Shown: positions 8,369-17,597 of the stretch, piece by piece
How the letters are laid out: each line of letters starts with the position of its first letter
Position numbering within the stretch: the stretch's first letter is position 1
The notes under the pieces: model-generated
The model's database searches: none
What the model was told of the DNA's origin: nothing
The model's input: the letters and a program-made list of their open reading frames with translations, nothing else
DNA from: Streptomyces sp. NBC_00258
GTDB lineage: Bacteria > Actinomycetota > Actinomycetes > Streptomycetales > Streptomycetaceae
Direction: 5' to 3'
Assembly: GCF_036182465.1 (NCBI RefSeq)
Contig: NZ_CP108081.1
Span: 310,001 to 374,000, forward strand
Length of the DNA: 64,000 nucleotides
Made by a program: the position numbers and the translations under genes

Positions 8369-9634
8369 ATGGTGGCAGACGAGGACGTTCAAGGGATGGT
8401 GGACCGGCTGGCGCGTCGGCTGCGCCGTTCCGTCGCGGTCAACGATCCAGCCGTACGGCTGCTGTACTACAGCGCCCACTTCGGCGACGAGGACGCGGTC
8501 CGGGTGACCGCCGTACTACGACGGCAGGCCGACAGCAGGGCGGTCGGCTACATGCTCGCCAGCGGCACCGCCACCTGGACCACAGCCGGCGTAGTGCCCG
8601 CCAACCCGGAACTGGGCATGCGCGCCAGATACTGCCAACCGGTGTGCTGGCGCGGCGAGCCGGTGGGGCTGCTCGTCGTCATCGACGCCGACGGCTCACT
8701 GAACGCCGGTGAAAAGGCTGAGATCAAGGAAGTCGCCGACACCGTCGCGGTCCTCCTGGTGGCCCGGCGCGACCGGCAGACCACTGATCCCGCTGTCCAG
8801 GAACTCACCGTTCTGGACCTGATCAGCTCCGACCCCGTGGCACGACGCCGGGCGACCGCCGAGCTCAGCGCCGGGGACCGCGCCCAACGCTTCACCTACG
8901 TCACCGCCATCGAACTCACCTGCACCAAGGCCACCGACAACGCCGGCGCCAAGCACGTCGAAGTCGCCCTGCGCAACGCCGTCGCCACCGAACCCCGGCT
9001 GCGCCGTGCCGCCGTCCTCAGCGCCGTCTGCGGCGACATGGGACTCCTGCTCCTCGGTTCCCAGAGCATCCCGGACATTCCCACCCTCAAGGACCACGCA
9101 GCGTCGATGCTCCAACGCAGCGCCGACCTGGCAGCAGGACGTTTCAGCTGTGTCGCCGGCATCGGCTCCACCGTGCCGGGACTGATCCATGCAGCCGATA
9201 GCGCCGCCCAGGCCCGGCTGGCCTGCCGAGCCCAAGCCGTCGCGCCCGGCCCGGTTGCTGCCTGGAGCGACCTAGGCGCGCTCGGCCCGCTTCTCATGAT
9301 TCCCGCCGATCAACTCGTGCCCGCCCTCCTGCCCCAGGAGCTGCAACTGCTGCGTGCCGCCGACCCGGACGGGACTCTCCTACAGACCGTCACTTCCTAC
9401 CTCGCGCATGCGGGTTCGGGTCCTGCCGCAGCCGATGACCTGCACATCCACCGGACAACGCTCTACTACCGACTGAGTAAGATCATCGAGTTGACCGGTC
9501 TCGACCTGAGCGACGGTTCTACCCGCCTGGCACTGCACCTCGGGATCACGATGATGACGCTCATGGACGAACCGCACCGCCAAAAGGAACTCATTCGCGT
9601 CCGCAGCACGAAAGGACATGTAGATGGACACTGA
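8369..9634 (+). CDS. PucR-family transcriptional regulator
   Basis: A 421-residue protein with a GAF-like N-terminal sensing region (about 20-130; VGYMLASGTATWTTAGVV, PVGLLVVIDADGSL), a linker, and a C-terminal PucR-type helix-turn-helix at about 345-400 (LHIHRTTLYYRLSKI, DLSDGSTRLALHLGI). Members respond to small molecules and typically control adjacent catabolic genes. Its last 11 bp overlap the following alpha/beta hydrolase, so the two are co-translated, while another hydrolase is divergent on the left. I infer local control of both hydrolases. The effector is unknown. Confidence 0.8.
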   Translation: MVADEDVQGMVDRLARRLRRSVAVNDPAVRLLYYSAHFGDEDAVRVTAVLRRQADSRAVGYMLASGTATWTTAGVVPANPELGMRARYCQPVCWRGEPVGLLVVIDADGSLNAGEKAEIKEVADTVAVLLVARRDRQTTDPAVQELTVLDLISSDPVARRRATAELSAGDRAQRFTYVTAIELTCTKATDNAGAKHVEVALRNAVATEPRLRRAAVLSAVCGDMGLLLLGSQSIPDIPTLKDHAASMLQRSADLAAGRFSCVAGIGSTVPGLIHAADSAAQARLACRAQAVAPGPVAAWSDLGALGPLLMIPADQLVPALLPQELQLLRAADPDGTLLQTVTSYLAHAGSGPAAADDLHIHRTTLYYRLSKIIELTGLDLSDGSTRLALHLGITMMTLMDEPHRQKELIRVRSTKGHVDGH

Positions 9635-10472
9635 CACGGCAACCGTCAGCACACGGGACGGATGCACACTGACCTACCGGGACACCGGCGGCGAAGGCAT
9701 ACCTTTAGTGCTGCTGCACGGATGGTCGCAGTCCCAGGCCATGTACGACCGGTTGCTGCCGCTGCTGCCCGTCCACCAGCGCGTCATCACCTACGACATG
9801 CGCAACCACGGCACTTCCGGCCGCACCGACAACGGCGCCCGCGTTGCTACGCTCGCCGCTGACCTCCACCAGCTCCTGGCCCACCTCGACGTCGACCGGG
9901 CCCATCTCCTGGGTCACTCCATGGGCGCGTCCGTGCTCTGGTCCTATTTCGAGCTCTTCGGCAGCGAGCAGATCCGCTCCCTGGTGATCGTCGACCAGCC
10001 CACCGCCTGCACCATCCTGCCGTGGCTGGAAGCCTCCGAGGCGGCACGGTTCGGCGCCATCCTCGACTACAACGGCGCCGCCGCCTTCGCCCGGGCGATG
10101 CTGTCGCAGGACTCCGAGGCAACTCGGCTGGACTTCCTGACCTCCATGCTTACCAAGGACATCCCCCCGCAGGACTTGGACTGGCTCTACCAAGAGAACC
10201 TCCTCCTCCCCATGCCCTGGGGAGCACGCCTGCTCCTGGACCACATCATGCAAGACTGGCGTGACGTACTTCCCCGGATCGCCGTGCCGACCCTGGTCAT
10301 CGGCGGGGAGGCCAGCCACGTCGCGCCCGCCTCGCAGGCCTGGACCGCCGCGCACATCCCGAACGCCGAACTGCGCGTCCTGACCCGGGGCGAGGGCGGC
10401 GCCCACTTCGCCTTCTTCGAGTCCCCCCAGGACTTCGCCAACGTCCTCGAAGACTTCCTCAAGCGCCTCTGA
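9624..10472 (+). CDS. Alpha/beta hydrolase
   Basis: A 282-residue alpha/beta hydrolase with LLHGWS (about 30-35), nucleophile Ser in GHSMGAS near 99, a late acid region (LVIGGEASHVAP) and a terminal His near GGAHFAFFE. It has no signal peptide. The start overlaps the end of the pucR-type gene by 11 bp, giving translational coupling. The HGWS and GHSMG motifs are shared with haloperoxidase-like esterases and meta-cleavage product hydrolases; the substrate is not predictable. Confidence 0.85.
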   Translation: MDTDTATVSTRDGCTLTYRDTGGEGIPLVLLHGWSQSQAMYDRLLPLLPVHQRVITYDMRNHGTSGRTDNGARVATLAADLHQLLAHLDVDRAHLLGHSMGASVLWSYFELFGSEQIRSLVIVDQPTACTILPWLEASEAARFGAILDYNGAAAFARAMLSQDSEATRLDFLTSMLTKDIPPQDLDWLYQENLLLPMPWGARLLLDHIMQDWRDVLPRIAVPTLVIGGEASHVAPASQAWTAAHIPNAELRVLTRGEGGAHFAFFESPQDFANVLEDFLKRL

Positions 10473-11112
10473 ACCGATACATCGGCGGGTACACCTCAGC
10501 ACTCACGCCGTGTGGTACGAAGTGGATGGCCGAGGCTGGCGTCTGCATCTGCATTCATGGGTGGGTGCGGGGAGCCGGGGACGCTTCGCCGCCCGAACCC
10601 GCCCGGCGGTGCACGATGACCGTCTCCTACAGCAGCCTCCTCGAATCCGCTCACCGTGGCGGCCGTGACCAGGCCTAGACGCGCCGCATCCAGCGGTACC
10701 GGCTACCGGAACTGGTCGAGCTGTCGTGGCATCCATCACCAGCGGGATGTGGCACAGGTACTACAGCCCGACCGTCAAACCCGCCGCATCCCGGTGAGCC
10801 CCAGAGCCACTCCGCCCGTGGCGCACGCTCACCAAGGGCTCAACGGGTTCAACGGGTTCAACGCCACGGTCTCCTCTTCCCGCCCCTCCCATCGGGCCAG
10901 GAGACAGGTCTTCCTCTACGTGCTGACGCAGGGAGCAGACAGCGGCGGCCCCCGCAGCAGGACATCGGCACACCGCGCTGAGCGTCTGCCTGACCGCTTC
11001 CCGCCAGCCGTTTCGGGGCGAGCGGCCGGGGCTGCTGTCCAGCCCCGCACTCCTCAAGGACACTGCCGTTTCGTCTGCCGCCGTCCCTCTGCGGTCATGC
11101 CGAAGCTGGTCC
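10473..11112. other. Intergenic between convergent genes; short 9-bp tandem repeat
   Basis: No supported gene. At 10836-10862 there are three tandem 9-bp units, gggctcaac then gggttcaac twice, of unknown meaning. The remaining sequence shows only shadow frames. Confidence 0.4.
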
Positions 11113-12453
11113 TCAAGGAGCGGCCGTTCGCGGGCTGTCGGCCGTGACGCCGAGGTAGTGAACGTACTGCTCCTCGGTCAGGCGCTGTCCCGACCAGCCG
11201 ATGCAGAACGAGCACATGGGGCCGTTCCATTGCCAGAAGTCTTCCAGAGTCAGCAACTGCGCGAGGGAGATCCGCTCCAGGCGCGGGCTCAGCGACCGTG
11301 CGTGCTGGCAGGCGTCACCGACCCCGTGGGAGCGGCCGGTGTGCTTGCCGTGCAGGTTCGATCCGTAGACCCACACCGTCGCCAACGGCCCGAGCAGGCT
11401 GGGGTCCTCGCGGAAAGGGCCGACACCGAAGGACTCTGCCGAGAAGGCGACCGCGTCGGCAAAGGCCTTCTGCAGTCCGTGGTGGACGTCGGGGATCTGT
11501 GCGCCCAGCTCACGCAGATCTGTCTGGCTGGTCACGTTGGCCGCGAGAGCGAGCGCTGTTGCCTTGTCACGGCTGTCCCACCCGGCCCGTGCACAGCGGC
11601 CCCGCAGGTACGGCAGCGTGTCATCGGCCCGCAGGCTCCCGATGGTCTCCAACCATCCCTCCGTGGAGCCCCGTTGCTGCTCCGTCGCGGGCGCTTTCCG
11701 CGGTGGAGCAGCCTCCGGCTGCGAAACGGCCGAGGGTGAGGCGGCTGCCGGACGGTAGGCCTGCGAGAGCTGATGCAGTTCCTGCCGCCGCTGGGCCAGC
11801 CGGTCTGCGGGTTCCCGCAAAGCAGTGTCCAGCAGGTGCACCCCACGCTGGAAGGGTGTGAACCCAATACTCTCCCACAGGGCACCGATCTTGCGGCGGG
11901 CTTGTTGCCGGTAGGACTCGGACACGTCCTCCCGGTCGCCGGGCCACTCGGCCATGTTGGGTTCGGCGGCCACCGCGCAGCAGCCGCCGGACAGACGGCG
12001 GATCGCCTCGGCCGCGAAGACGGGTCCGAGCCCGAAACCGCGCCATGGCTTGTCCAGGAAGACCCGGTCGAGGATCAGCAGGTCGCCGACCGGGCATTCG
12101 ATGGCCTCATCGAAGGCGTCCGTGTACTGCCCCGTCCGGGGATCGAGAACAGTGGAGGCAATGGACTCCAGATCAGCCGATTCTGCGTCGGCGGCGACCC
12201 ACCGGTTGTCCCCGGTGTAGTCACGCAGCCGGCACAGGCTCAAATAACCGATCTGCGTGCCCCCCTCGCATGCCGCGCTGCACCCCTGGGGGCACTCCTG
12301 GCCCTCCTCGTGCAAGGCACGTACCGAGACGTGCCACCACTCCAGGGTGTCCTCAAGGTCATAGAGCTCGGCGGACTGGTCATGGGTGTAGACCAGGCGC
12401 AACCGGGCCGGGTCAGCAGGCAGTTCGCTCGCCGGACGGCGGGATGCAGTCAT
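11113..12453 (-). CDS. Unrecognised protein with GNAT-like region
   Basis: A 446-residue protein if the ATG at 12453 is used; a TTG at 12528 would add 25 residues, and neither has a strong ribosome binding site. The N-terminal half contains Cys-rich ECPQGCSAACEGG and a segment reading like a GNAT acetyltransferase core (ILDRVFLDKPWRGFGLGPVF, beta-strand then acetyl-CoA-like turn). The middle is Ala/Pro-rich, and the C-terminal 150 residues form a separate helical region with MCSFCIGW. It converges with the second hydrolase gene and is divergent from the SEC-C protein. Function unknown. Confidence 0.55.
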   Translation of the reverse strand: MTASRRPASELPADPARLRLVYTHDQSAELYDLEDTLEWWHVSVRALHEEGQECPQGCSAACEGGTQIGYLSLCRLRDYTGDNRWVAADAESADLESIASTVLDPRTGQYTDAFDEAIECPVGDLLILDRVFLDKPWRGFGLGPVFAAEAIRRLSGGCCAVAAEPNMAEWPGDREDVSESYRQQARRKIGALWESIGFTPFQRGVHLLDTALREPADRLAQRRQELHQLSQAYRPAAASPSAVSQPEAAPPRKAPATEQQRGSTEGWLETIGSLRADDTLPYLRGRCARAGWDSRDKATALALAANVTSQTDLRELGAQIPDVHHGLQKAFADAVAFSAESFGVGPFREDPSLLGPLATVWVYGSNLHGKHTGRSHGVGDACQHARSLSPRLERISLAQLLTLEDFWQWNGPMCSFCIGWSGQRLTEEQYVHYLGVTADSPRTAAP

Positions 12454-12699
12454 ATCTGAGGACAGTAGCGTCAAGGTCTGACACAGCGCAGAGAGTGCCC
12501 CCAGGATGACAGACACGTCCCCGGCCAAGCCCAGGCCTGTCCATTCTGACGGGCGGGGCGAAGGCGCCTTGTGCGCGCTGTTGCACCCACGGTGCGCAGA
12601 TCATGCTTTCGTGTGACGTTTCCCCGAGCACCGTGCATGATGATGTCCTGTTCGTGGGGGCGCCCGATCGAGGATCGGGCCGGTTGCAGGGGGTTGGAT

Positions 12700-13704
12700 T
12701 TGAGGCATGCACCGCAGGGCACGGTCGCTTTGCCCCGCAGGATGGCGCATCTGGCGGTCGACCGCCGCGGCTACCCGGTGATCGCGACGGTGGAACGCAG
12801 CCCCGAGGAAGTGAACTTCGGTTCCATCAACGAGCGGCGGAAGCTGGCACTGGCCGCGTTCGACTGGTGTGCCGTGTGCGGTCTGCCCTTCGCCGACGAG
12901 CTGCGCTGGCAGACGGTGTTCCAGGAAGGGCCGTTGCCGAACGGCGTCATCAGCGGGGAGGCTCCGGTCCACGAAGTGTGCGCGCTGTACGCGGCGCAGG
13001 TGTGCCCGTACCTGTTCTCCCCCAACTCGCGCCTGGGGGACGAGGCCCGCAAGGGAACGGTGCGATACCCCGTGGTGCGGTTCGTGGGCTTCGAATCCAC
13101 CAGCGCGGTGACCGCCCACGAGTCAGGACTGCAGCCCGGCACCTACACGCTGCACTTCGAACACTGCAGCCAGGCGGACGAGTTCTCCTACCGCACGCCT
13201 GACGAGATCCGGGAACGATACGCCGACGTCCTGGCGCGCGAGAAGGACCTGCCCGTCAGCGACGCGGAAGGCGTTCTCGTCCGGCTCTTCAACCGGCTTG
13301 ATGACGAAGACGAGGGGGACGTGGTCACCGGCGCGGCGCTGGCCGCGGGCGCCGCCTTCGCCAAGGACATCTTCAAGGTGCAGGGCCTCGGTGCTTTTGA
13401 GGGCAAGCAATACCCGGCAGTCGCCGGGCTGCTGCTGAAGGGCACCGAACAAGAGATCCGTGAGTTCTCCGCGGGCTCGCGGGACGAGGCGTACAGCGTC
13501 ATCGGCCCCTGGGTGCTCGAGCGCGCCGGCAGCTTTCCCGTGCCTCTGCAGCGCTGGCGCACCCGCGGAGAGAGCATGGTCCGCCGTCCTACGCCGCGCC
13601 CGCCGGAGGGGCCCGGCCGCAACGTCGCCAAGAACGCGTCCTGCCCCTGTGGTTCCGGCCGCAAGGCGCGCCGCTGCCATCCCTCCGGAATCCCCGCCAA
13701 CTGA
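12700..13704 (+). CDS. SEC-C motif protein of unknown function
   Basis: A 334-residue protein if a TTG at 12700, six bases after CAGGGGG, is the start; an ATG at 12742 is the alternative. The N-terminal part has RGYPV and a CAVCGLPF zinc-knuckle-like pair. The last 30 residues (CPCGSGRKARRCH) are a SEC-C zinc-binding motif, ligands Cys-x-Cys and Cys-His. SEC-C tails occur on SecA and many unrelated proteins and usually mediate protein contacts. It is divergent from the GNAT-like gene and convergent with a DUF4238 gene. Role unknown. Confidence 0.6.
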   Translation: MRHAPQGTVALPRRMAHLAVDRRGYPVIATVERSPEEVNFGSINERRKLALAAFDWCAVCGLPFADELRWQTVFQEGPLPNGVISGEAPVHEVCALYAAQVCPYLFSPNSRLGDEARKGTVRYPVVRFVGFESTSAVTAHESGLQPGTYTLHFEHCSQADEFSYRTPDEIRERYADVLAREKDLPVSDAEGVLVRLFNRLDDEDEGDVVTGAALAAGAAFAKDIFKVQGLGAFEGKQYPAVAGLLLKGTEQEIREFSAGSRDEAYSVIGPWVLERAGSFPVPLQRWRTRGESMVRRPTPRPPEGPGRNVAKNASCPCGSGRKARRCHPSGIPAN

Positions 13705-13962
13705 CAGCCCCGGGCAGAGCGGGGTCGCGTGATTCACGCCGCGCGGCCTTCGCCCTCGCTGTGCCCGCAACACCGTGCTCTGCCCGGCCACGCGACGATG
13801 GCACAGCGCCCTTGCCGAGTGGCGAACCGACCACGCGAGAAAATGGTGACCAAAGGCACCTGAGTGCGCGCACTCTGGCGATCCACGGCGCTCGGTGCCG
13901 GACCGGTCCGCCCGTCTTCGCGCGACAGCCGTCCCCGTTCCGGCGCTGTGCCTGGCTGCGGG

Positions 13963-14952
13963 TTACGGCTGCGGGTGCTCCTTGATCCACTGCGGGGCTA
14001 CCTCGCTGATCAGCGCTGCCAGCGGGCTGTGCGGCCGTGTGTACACGTACTGGCGGGCCGCCTTGATCTGGAGAACATTCATCCGGTCCACCAGGGCTGC
14101 GGGGATGCGGCCGTACGCATCGGTGGCGGCCAGGGCAATCATGTGCCGGGGGCCGATGGGGAGCACCGCGCTGTGGGCATCTCCCAGCGCCATGCTGTAG
14201 CGAAGCTGATTGCCCTCGTAGCGCACGGTCAGCGCCGGATTGTCCCCGATCAGGAACTCGCTCTCCTGCGCCTCGAGGATCTCCAGGCCCATCCGTGCAA
14301 CGAACTGCCGAGTCTTGGCGAAGGAATCCTCGATCCGCACACGCAGCAGCGCCCCGTTCCGGTACGCCCCGACGGTAAGGCCGAGCACTTCGTCGGCCCG
14401 CAGCTGCAGCCCCTGAGGGCCCGCGGTGTGCAGTCCCGTGCGCTCCACAGAGGCCCTCTCCAGCAGCGGCCGGCCTTCCGTCAGCAGCCAACTGAGCTGT
14501 TCCTGGTAGGTCTCGGCGAAGACACGGTGGAACACTTCACGGTAGTGCTGGGAGCGCACATAGTGCAGTGCGATCAGGTCCTGCAGCACCCTGCGCGGGT
14601 GCGGGTCCTCCAGTGCCTCGCCTCGTTTGGCTGCCGTGAAGACGTCCGGGAGGTCCTGTTCGACCTCACCCCACAGTGCTTCCAGCGAAGCCGAGGCGTA
14701 GGACACGAAGTTCTCAATGCGGCCCACGCCGCGGGGTGTCCGGGTCTTCAGTCGGCGCTCGGGGTGGTTCAGGTCGTACGGCTGAACGTGCCAGCCGCAG
14801 CCCCGGTTGGCGGGAGCAGCGAATTCGCGCAGCAGCGCCCGCGAGACGGTGTGCTGCTTGACTACTTGGTCATCGGCCTGCGCCGCCAACTCGGCGATCT
14901 TCTCCAGATCACCGCGTCCGGGGGCAGTGTTCCTGACGTTCACGCAGTCCAT
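13963..14952 (-). CDS. DUF4238 family protein
   Basis: A 329-residue protein starting at an ATG preceded by GGGGAG. It opens with QHTVSRALLREFA, then YDLNHPER, a conserved Arg-His region (LIALHYVRSQHYREVF) and a C-terminal FLIGDNPALTV strand, the pattern of DUF4238. Members are widespread singletons in actinobacteria, often in variable islands; activity is unknown. It has no signal peptide or membrane segment. The neighbourhood (SEC-C protein, RHH gene) does not clarify its job. Confidence 0.65.
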   Translation of the reverse strand: MDCVNVRNTAPGRGDLEKIAELAAQADDQVVKQHTVSRALLREFAAPANRGCGWHVQPYDLNHPERRLKTRTPRGVGRIENFVSYASASLEALWGEVEQDLPDVFTAAKRGEALEDPHPRRVLQDLIALHYVRSQHYREVFHRVFAETYQEQLSWLLTEGRPLLERASVERTGLHTAGPQGLQLRADEVLGLTVGAYRNGALLRVRIEDSFAKTRQFVARMGLEILEAQESEFLIGDNPALTVRYEGNQLRYSMALGDAHSAVLPIGPRHMIALAATDAYGRIPAALVDRMNVLQIKAARQYVYTRPHSPLAALISEVAPQWIKEHPQP

Positions 14953-15416
14953 GCTCCCCGTCAAGCCACCGTGATGCACAGGCTTTTCGGGGACCCCGAC
15001 ACCGCCGTGCAACAGGGGAAGTCGGTCTGGTCTTACCGCTGCGCCGGGCTCTTGCCCCCTCCTGTAATCGAGTTCGGCGCGGATACGCCGCAGTCTGTCC
15101 GGTGCATGAGCCCAAGAGGCGGTGGTGGCAAGCCGGGAGCAGGGGGATTGTTGCGCTTGTCTGTGCGGTCGCGTCCCTGCGCCCAGGCCGGGTGGCAATG
15201 CAATGGGCGGAACAGGCTTCGTGGCGCTCTGCCCCGCCCATCGATTGCGCCATGGTCTTCTGCCGGCTGCAGCCTCCCCCAACGGAACAGGGGATTGCTT
15301 CCTCAAGGAGGGTGGGCTTCGGGGGCGGAGGCCTGCCGAGGCTGGGATACCGGGGGCAGTGGAAATCGCGCACTGAAGCCGTCAGCGACTCGTCAAGGTC
15401 AAGCTGCTGCTTTGGG
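14953..15416. other. Intergenic, no gene recognised
   Basis: About 460 bp between two minus-strand genes. Frames can be read through but they lack start signals and recognisable motifs. Confidence 0.4.
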
Positions 15417-15689
15417 CTAGAAGATGACCAGCTTCTGCGGGGATGCGTCCGGTGTTTCCTGGACAGCGATGGAACCGCCCTGCTGGAGCACCTGCTCGAT
15501 GTAGGCGTACACGGTCAAAGCTCGATTGATGCTGTCGGTCTTGCTGTCTCCGGTAAGCCCCACCGTGGTCTCAAGCGCCCTGGAGGCCCTGGCCGTCAGG
15601 TTGACGGTGACCCGCTCCAGAGGGCTGGCCCCTCGTCCCGAAGTAGCTGGACGCCCTCCGCCAATCGTGGTGCCAGCAGTTCTGGACAT
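15417..15689 (-). CDS. Ribbon-helix-helix-like DNA-binding protein
   Basis: A 90-residue protein with a good GGGAAGGAAG ribosome binding site. After a Gly/Arg-rich arm, residues 26-62 (RVTVNLTARASRALE, DSKTDSINRALTVYAY) show the strand-helix-helix layout of RHH regulators, and the tail is polar. Similar small proteins are common in Streptomyces. No toxin gene is adjacent, so an antitoxin role is not supported. Upstream at 15868-15906 lie three 13-bp direct repeats that could be its operator. Confidence 0.6.
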   Translation of the reverse strand: MSRTAGTTIGGGRPATSGRGASPLERVTVNLTARASRALETTVGLTGDSKTDSINRALTVYAYIEQVLQQGGSIAVQETPDASPQKLVIF

Positions 15690-16178
15690 GGTCGCTTCCT
15701 TCCCTCAGTACTTCTTCCCCAGGATCCGCATCACCATGCCACTCTGATGCAGACTTTGTACATACAGAGTGTGCTTTTCAGGCGGCTAAGTCAAGCCGGA
15801 TGCCTCTCTTTTTGAAGTATGCAGCCGAGAGTAGCTGCAGTCGGCCACCACAGCAAGCGCCACACAGTGATCACCACAAGTGATCATTGCAAGCGATCAC
15901 CACAAGGGTCCGGAAGAGTGCAGCCCCAGGGAGGATTGAGCGGCTCTCGCGACCGCCTCTCAGTACACCCACCGATCCGGCAAGCATGTCAGGTTCATGG
16001 CATAAAGCCCCTTTCAGCATGATTGCACGAGCACATATGGGAACCTTTCGACTGACTAACAATCACTTTCGGTACATCACTCACGCTGATATCGCGCGCA
16101 CGACTGATAGCATCGCGTTGGGATATCGGATCGCCTCCGCGCACGCGGGGCGGTGGAAATCAACCGAAAGGGCCGCCG
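15690..16178. other. Intergenic region, relatively AT-rich, with direct repeats
   Basis: About 490 bp between divergent genes. Its base composition is closer to balanced than its surroundings. It holds the 13-bp repeat array annotated separately and presumably the promoters of both flanking genes. No gene seen. Confidence 0.45.
15868..15906. repeat. Three tandem 13-bp repeats centred on GATCA
   Basis: Consecutive units are TGATCACCACAAG, TGATCATTGCAAG and CGATCACCACAAG with no spacer. Each carries GATCA, the first two a full TGATCA palindrome. Regular 13-bp spacing resembles operators of RHH regulators or short iterons. The nearest candidate binder is the RHH-like gene starting about 180 bp to the left. 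Confidence 0.6.
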
Positions 16179-16598
16179 ATGGCACGCCGCAAGCACACTG
16201 ACCTCTCGAACGAGGAGCCCGGCCTGCGCGCCGAGCCGATCCTGGACATGGAGAAGATGGACCTCACGGTGAGCCGGAAGGGCCTTCGGCTCCTGACGGC
16301 GATGCACCGCGACTCGCACCTCGGCGCCGGAGCGGTTTCGCTGCTCGTCCTGACGGCGATGCTGGTATGCGCTGCCGGCATAGGTGCCCTGGCCTTCTGG
16401 GTGGGGCTGGGCCCGACGGGCTGCATGATCTCCGCCGGGGTGGCCGCGGGTGTGGCCTTCGTCGTGATCGTCTTCCTCTTCGCGGTCAAGGAGACCGGCC
16501 ACCGGGCGAACGCCGATAACGCTCCGGCGACGAGGCCTCCGGTGAATCGGCCGGGGAAGAAGCCCAAGCGCCCGAAGAAGGGCAAGGGCCGCCGGTAG
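16179..16598 (+). CDS. Small two-segment membrane protein
   Basis: A 139-residue protein with a charged N-terminus, two hydrophobic segments at about 51-75 (SLLVLTAMLVCAAGIGALAF) and 83-102 (ISAGVAAGVAFVVIVFLF), and a very basic Pro/Lys/Arg tail. It starts with ATG after GAAAGGGC. A strong hairpin terminator begins at the stop codon. No family recognised; a small inner-membrane protein with a cytoplasmic basic tail is the simplest reading. Confidence 0.6.
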   Translation: MARRKHTDLSNEEPGLRAEPILDMEKMDLTVSRKGLRLLTAMHRDSHLGAGAVSLLVLTAMLVCAAGIGALAFWVGLGPTGCMISAGVAAGVAFVVIVFLFAVKETGHRANADNAPATRPPVNRPGKKPKRPKKGKGRR

Positions 16599-16670
16599 CC
16601 GTACCCGGAAAGGCCGGAGGGGCGGGGACAGCATTCGCTGTCCCCGCCCCTCCGGCCTTTCCGGGTACGG
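16599..16670. terminator. Perfect 34-bp inverted repeat, strong hairpin
   Basis: Arms at 16599-16632 and 16637-16670 are perfect complements around a 4-base loop (ATTC). The hairpin starts one base after the upstream stop codon and is symmetrical, so it can act in both directions. It lacks a T run, as is usual in actinomycetes. Confidence 0.8.
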
Positions 16671-16779
16671 GGGTTCTTCGTTTGGATCACGCCCTGCCGC
16701 GGACCGGGTACGTGGCACCGGCGGGGGTTCCTACGGACCGAGCCGGGGGGTGCCGGGCTGGCCGTCTGGAGTGGCCGCC

Positions 16780-17597
16780 ATGAGCGACCGTCCCGGACCT
16801 CAGACCGTGTCGCCGGTGCTGCTCGGCGCAGATGGAGCCGACGGCGACTGGCTGCCCGTCACCGCCGGAGAGTCGAGAGCTGCCGTCTTTTGCACTATGG
16901 ACGTCGCCCGGTACGTCAAGTGCGTACGCGGCCAGCCTGAAGGCCGAGCGCGACCGGGTCGCGTGGCTGGGCGACCAGGGCATAGCGGGACCCCGGGTCC
17001 TCGACTGGCACTCCGGTGACGCGGGTGCCTGCCTGGTGGCCAGTGCCGTCTCCGGCGTACCCGCTGACCAGGTGTCCGCCGCGGACCTGCGAGTCTTCTG
17101 GGAACGCATCGCGGACGCGGGCCGCCGGCTGCACGACGTACCCGTGTGGCAGTGCCCGTTCCGCCGAGACTGGACGCGATGGTCGCCGTGGCGCGCGACG
17201 TCGTGACCCGCGAGGCGGTGACCCCGGAGGTCCTTCCCCCCTTGAGCAGCAGCACACGCGACCTGCGGAGCTGCTGGCCCGCCTCGCCCCGCAGGTCGCG
17301 CGGCGAGGGGACCAGGAGACCGCCGACACCGTCGTCTGCCGCGGGTGCCTTTGCCTGCCCAACATCGTCCTCGACCCGCAGACCTTGAAGGTGTCGGGGT
17401 TCATCGACCTGGGCCACCTCGGGCTGGCCGACCGCTACACCGACCTGGCCGCTGCTGCTCGCCAACGCGCGGGAGACATGGACGAACGAGGAGCGGGCGC
17501 GGGCCGCGGACGGGGCGTTCGCCGAGATGTACGGCATCGCCCTCGACACGACCGCCTGCGCTTCTACCTCCATCTCGACCCACTCGCCTGTGGCTAG
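16780..17597 (+). pseudogene. Decayed aph(3'')-like aminoglycoside phosphotransferase
   Basis: From the ATG at 16780 the frame encodes MSDRPGPQTVSPVLLGADG, the characteristic start of APH(3'') streptomycin phosphotransferases. Similarity then continues in alternating frames: a shift near 16920 (LKAERDRVAWLGDQG), another near 17165 (LDAMVAVARDVV), another near 17235 (PAELLARLAPQVA), one near 17455 (LLLANARETW) and one near 17560 back to a tail ending DRLRFYLHLDPLACG. At least four to five indels are needed. The catalytic loop, normally His-Gly-Asp, reads RGCLCLPN, so the catalytic Asp is lost too. The copy cannot be active. Length matches the roughly 270-residue family. Confidence 0.8.

Noticed and set aside
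10836..10862. 9-bp tandem repeat as a regulatory array
   Set aside because: Only three short units between convergent gene ends; chance expansion is more likely.
15417..15689. Antitoxin of a toxin-antitoxin pair
   Set aside because: No plausible toxin gene within several hundred bases on either side.
15868..15906. CRISPR array or replication origin
   Set aside because: Repeats are only 13 bp, without spacers, and no Cas or Rep gene is present; an operator is the simpler reading.
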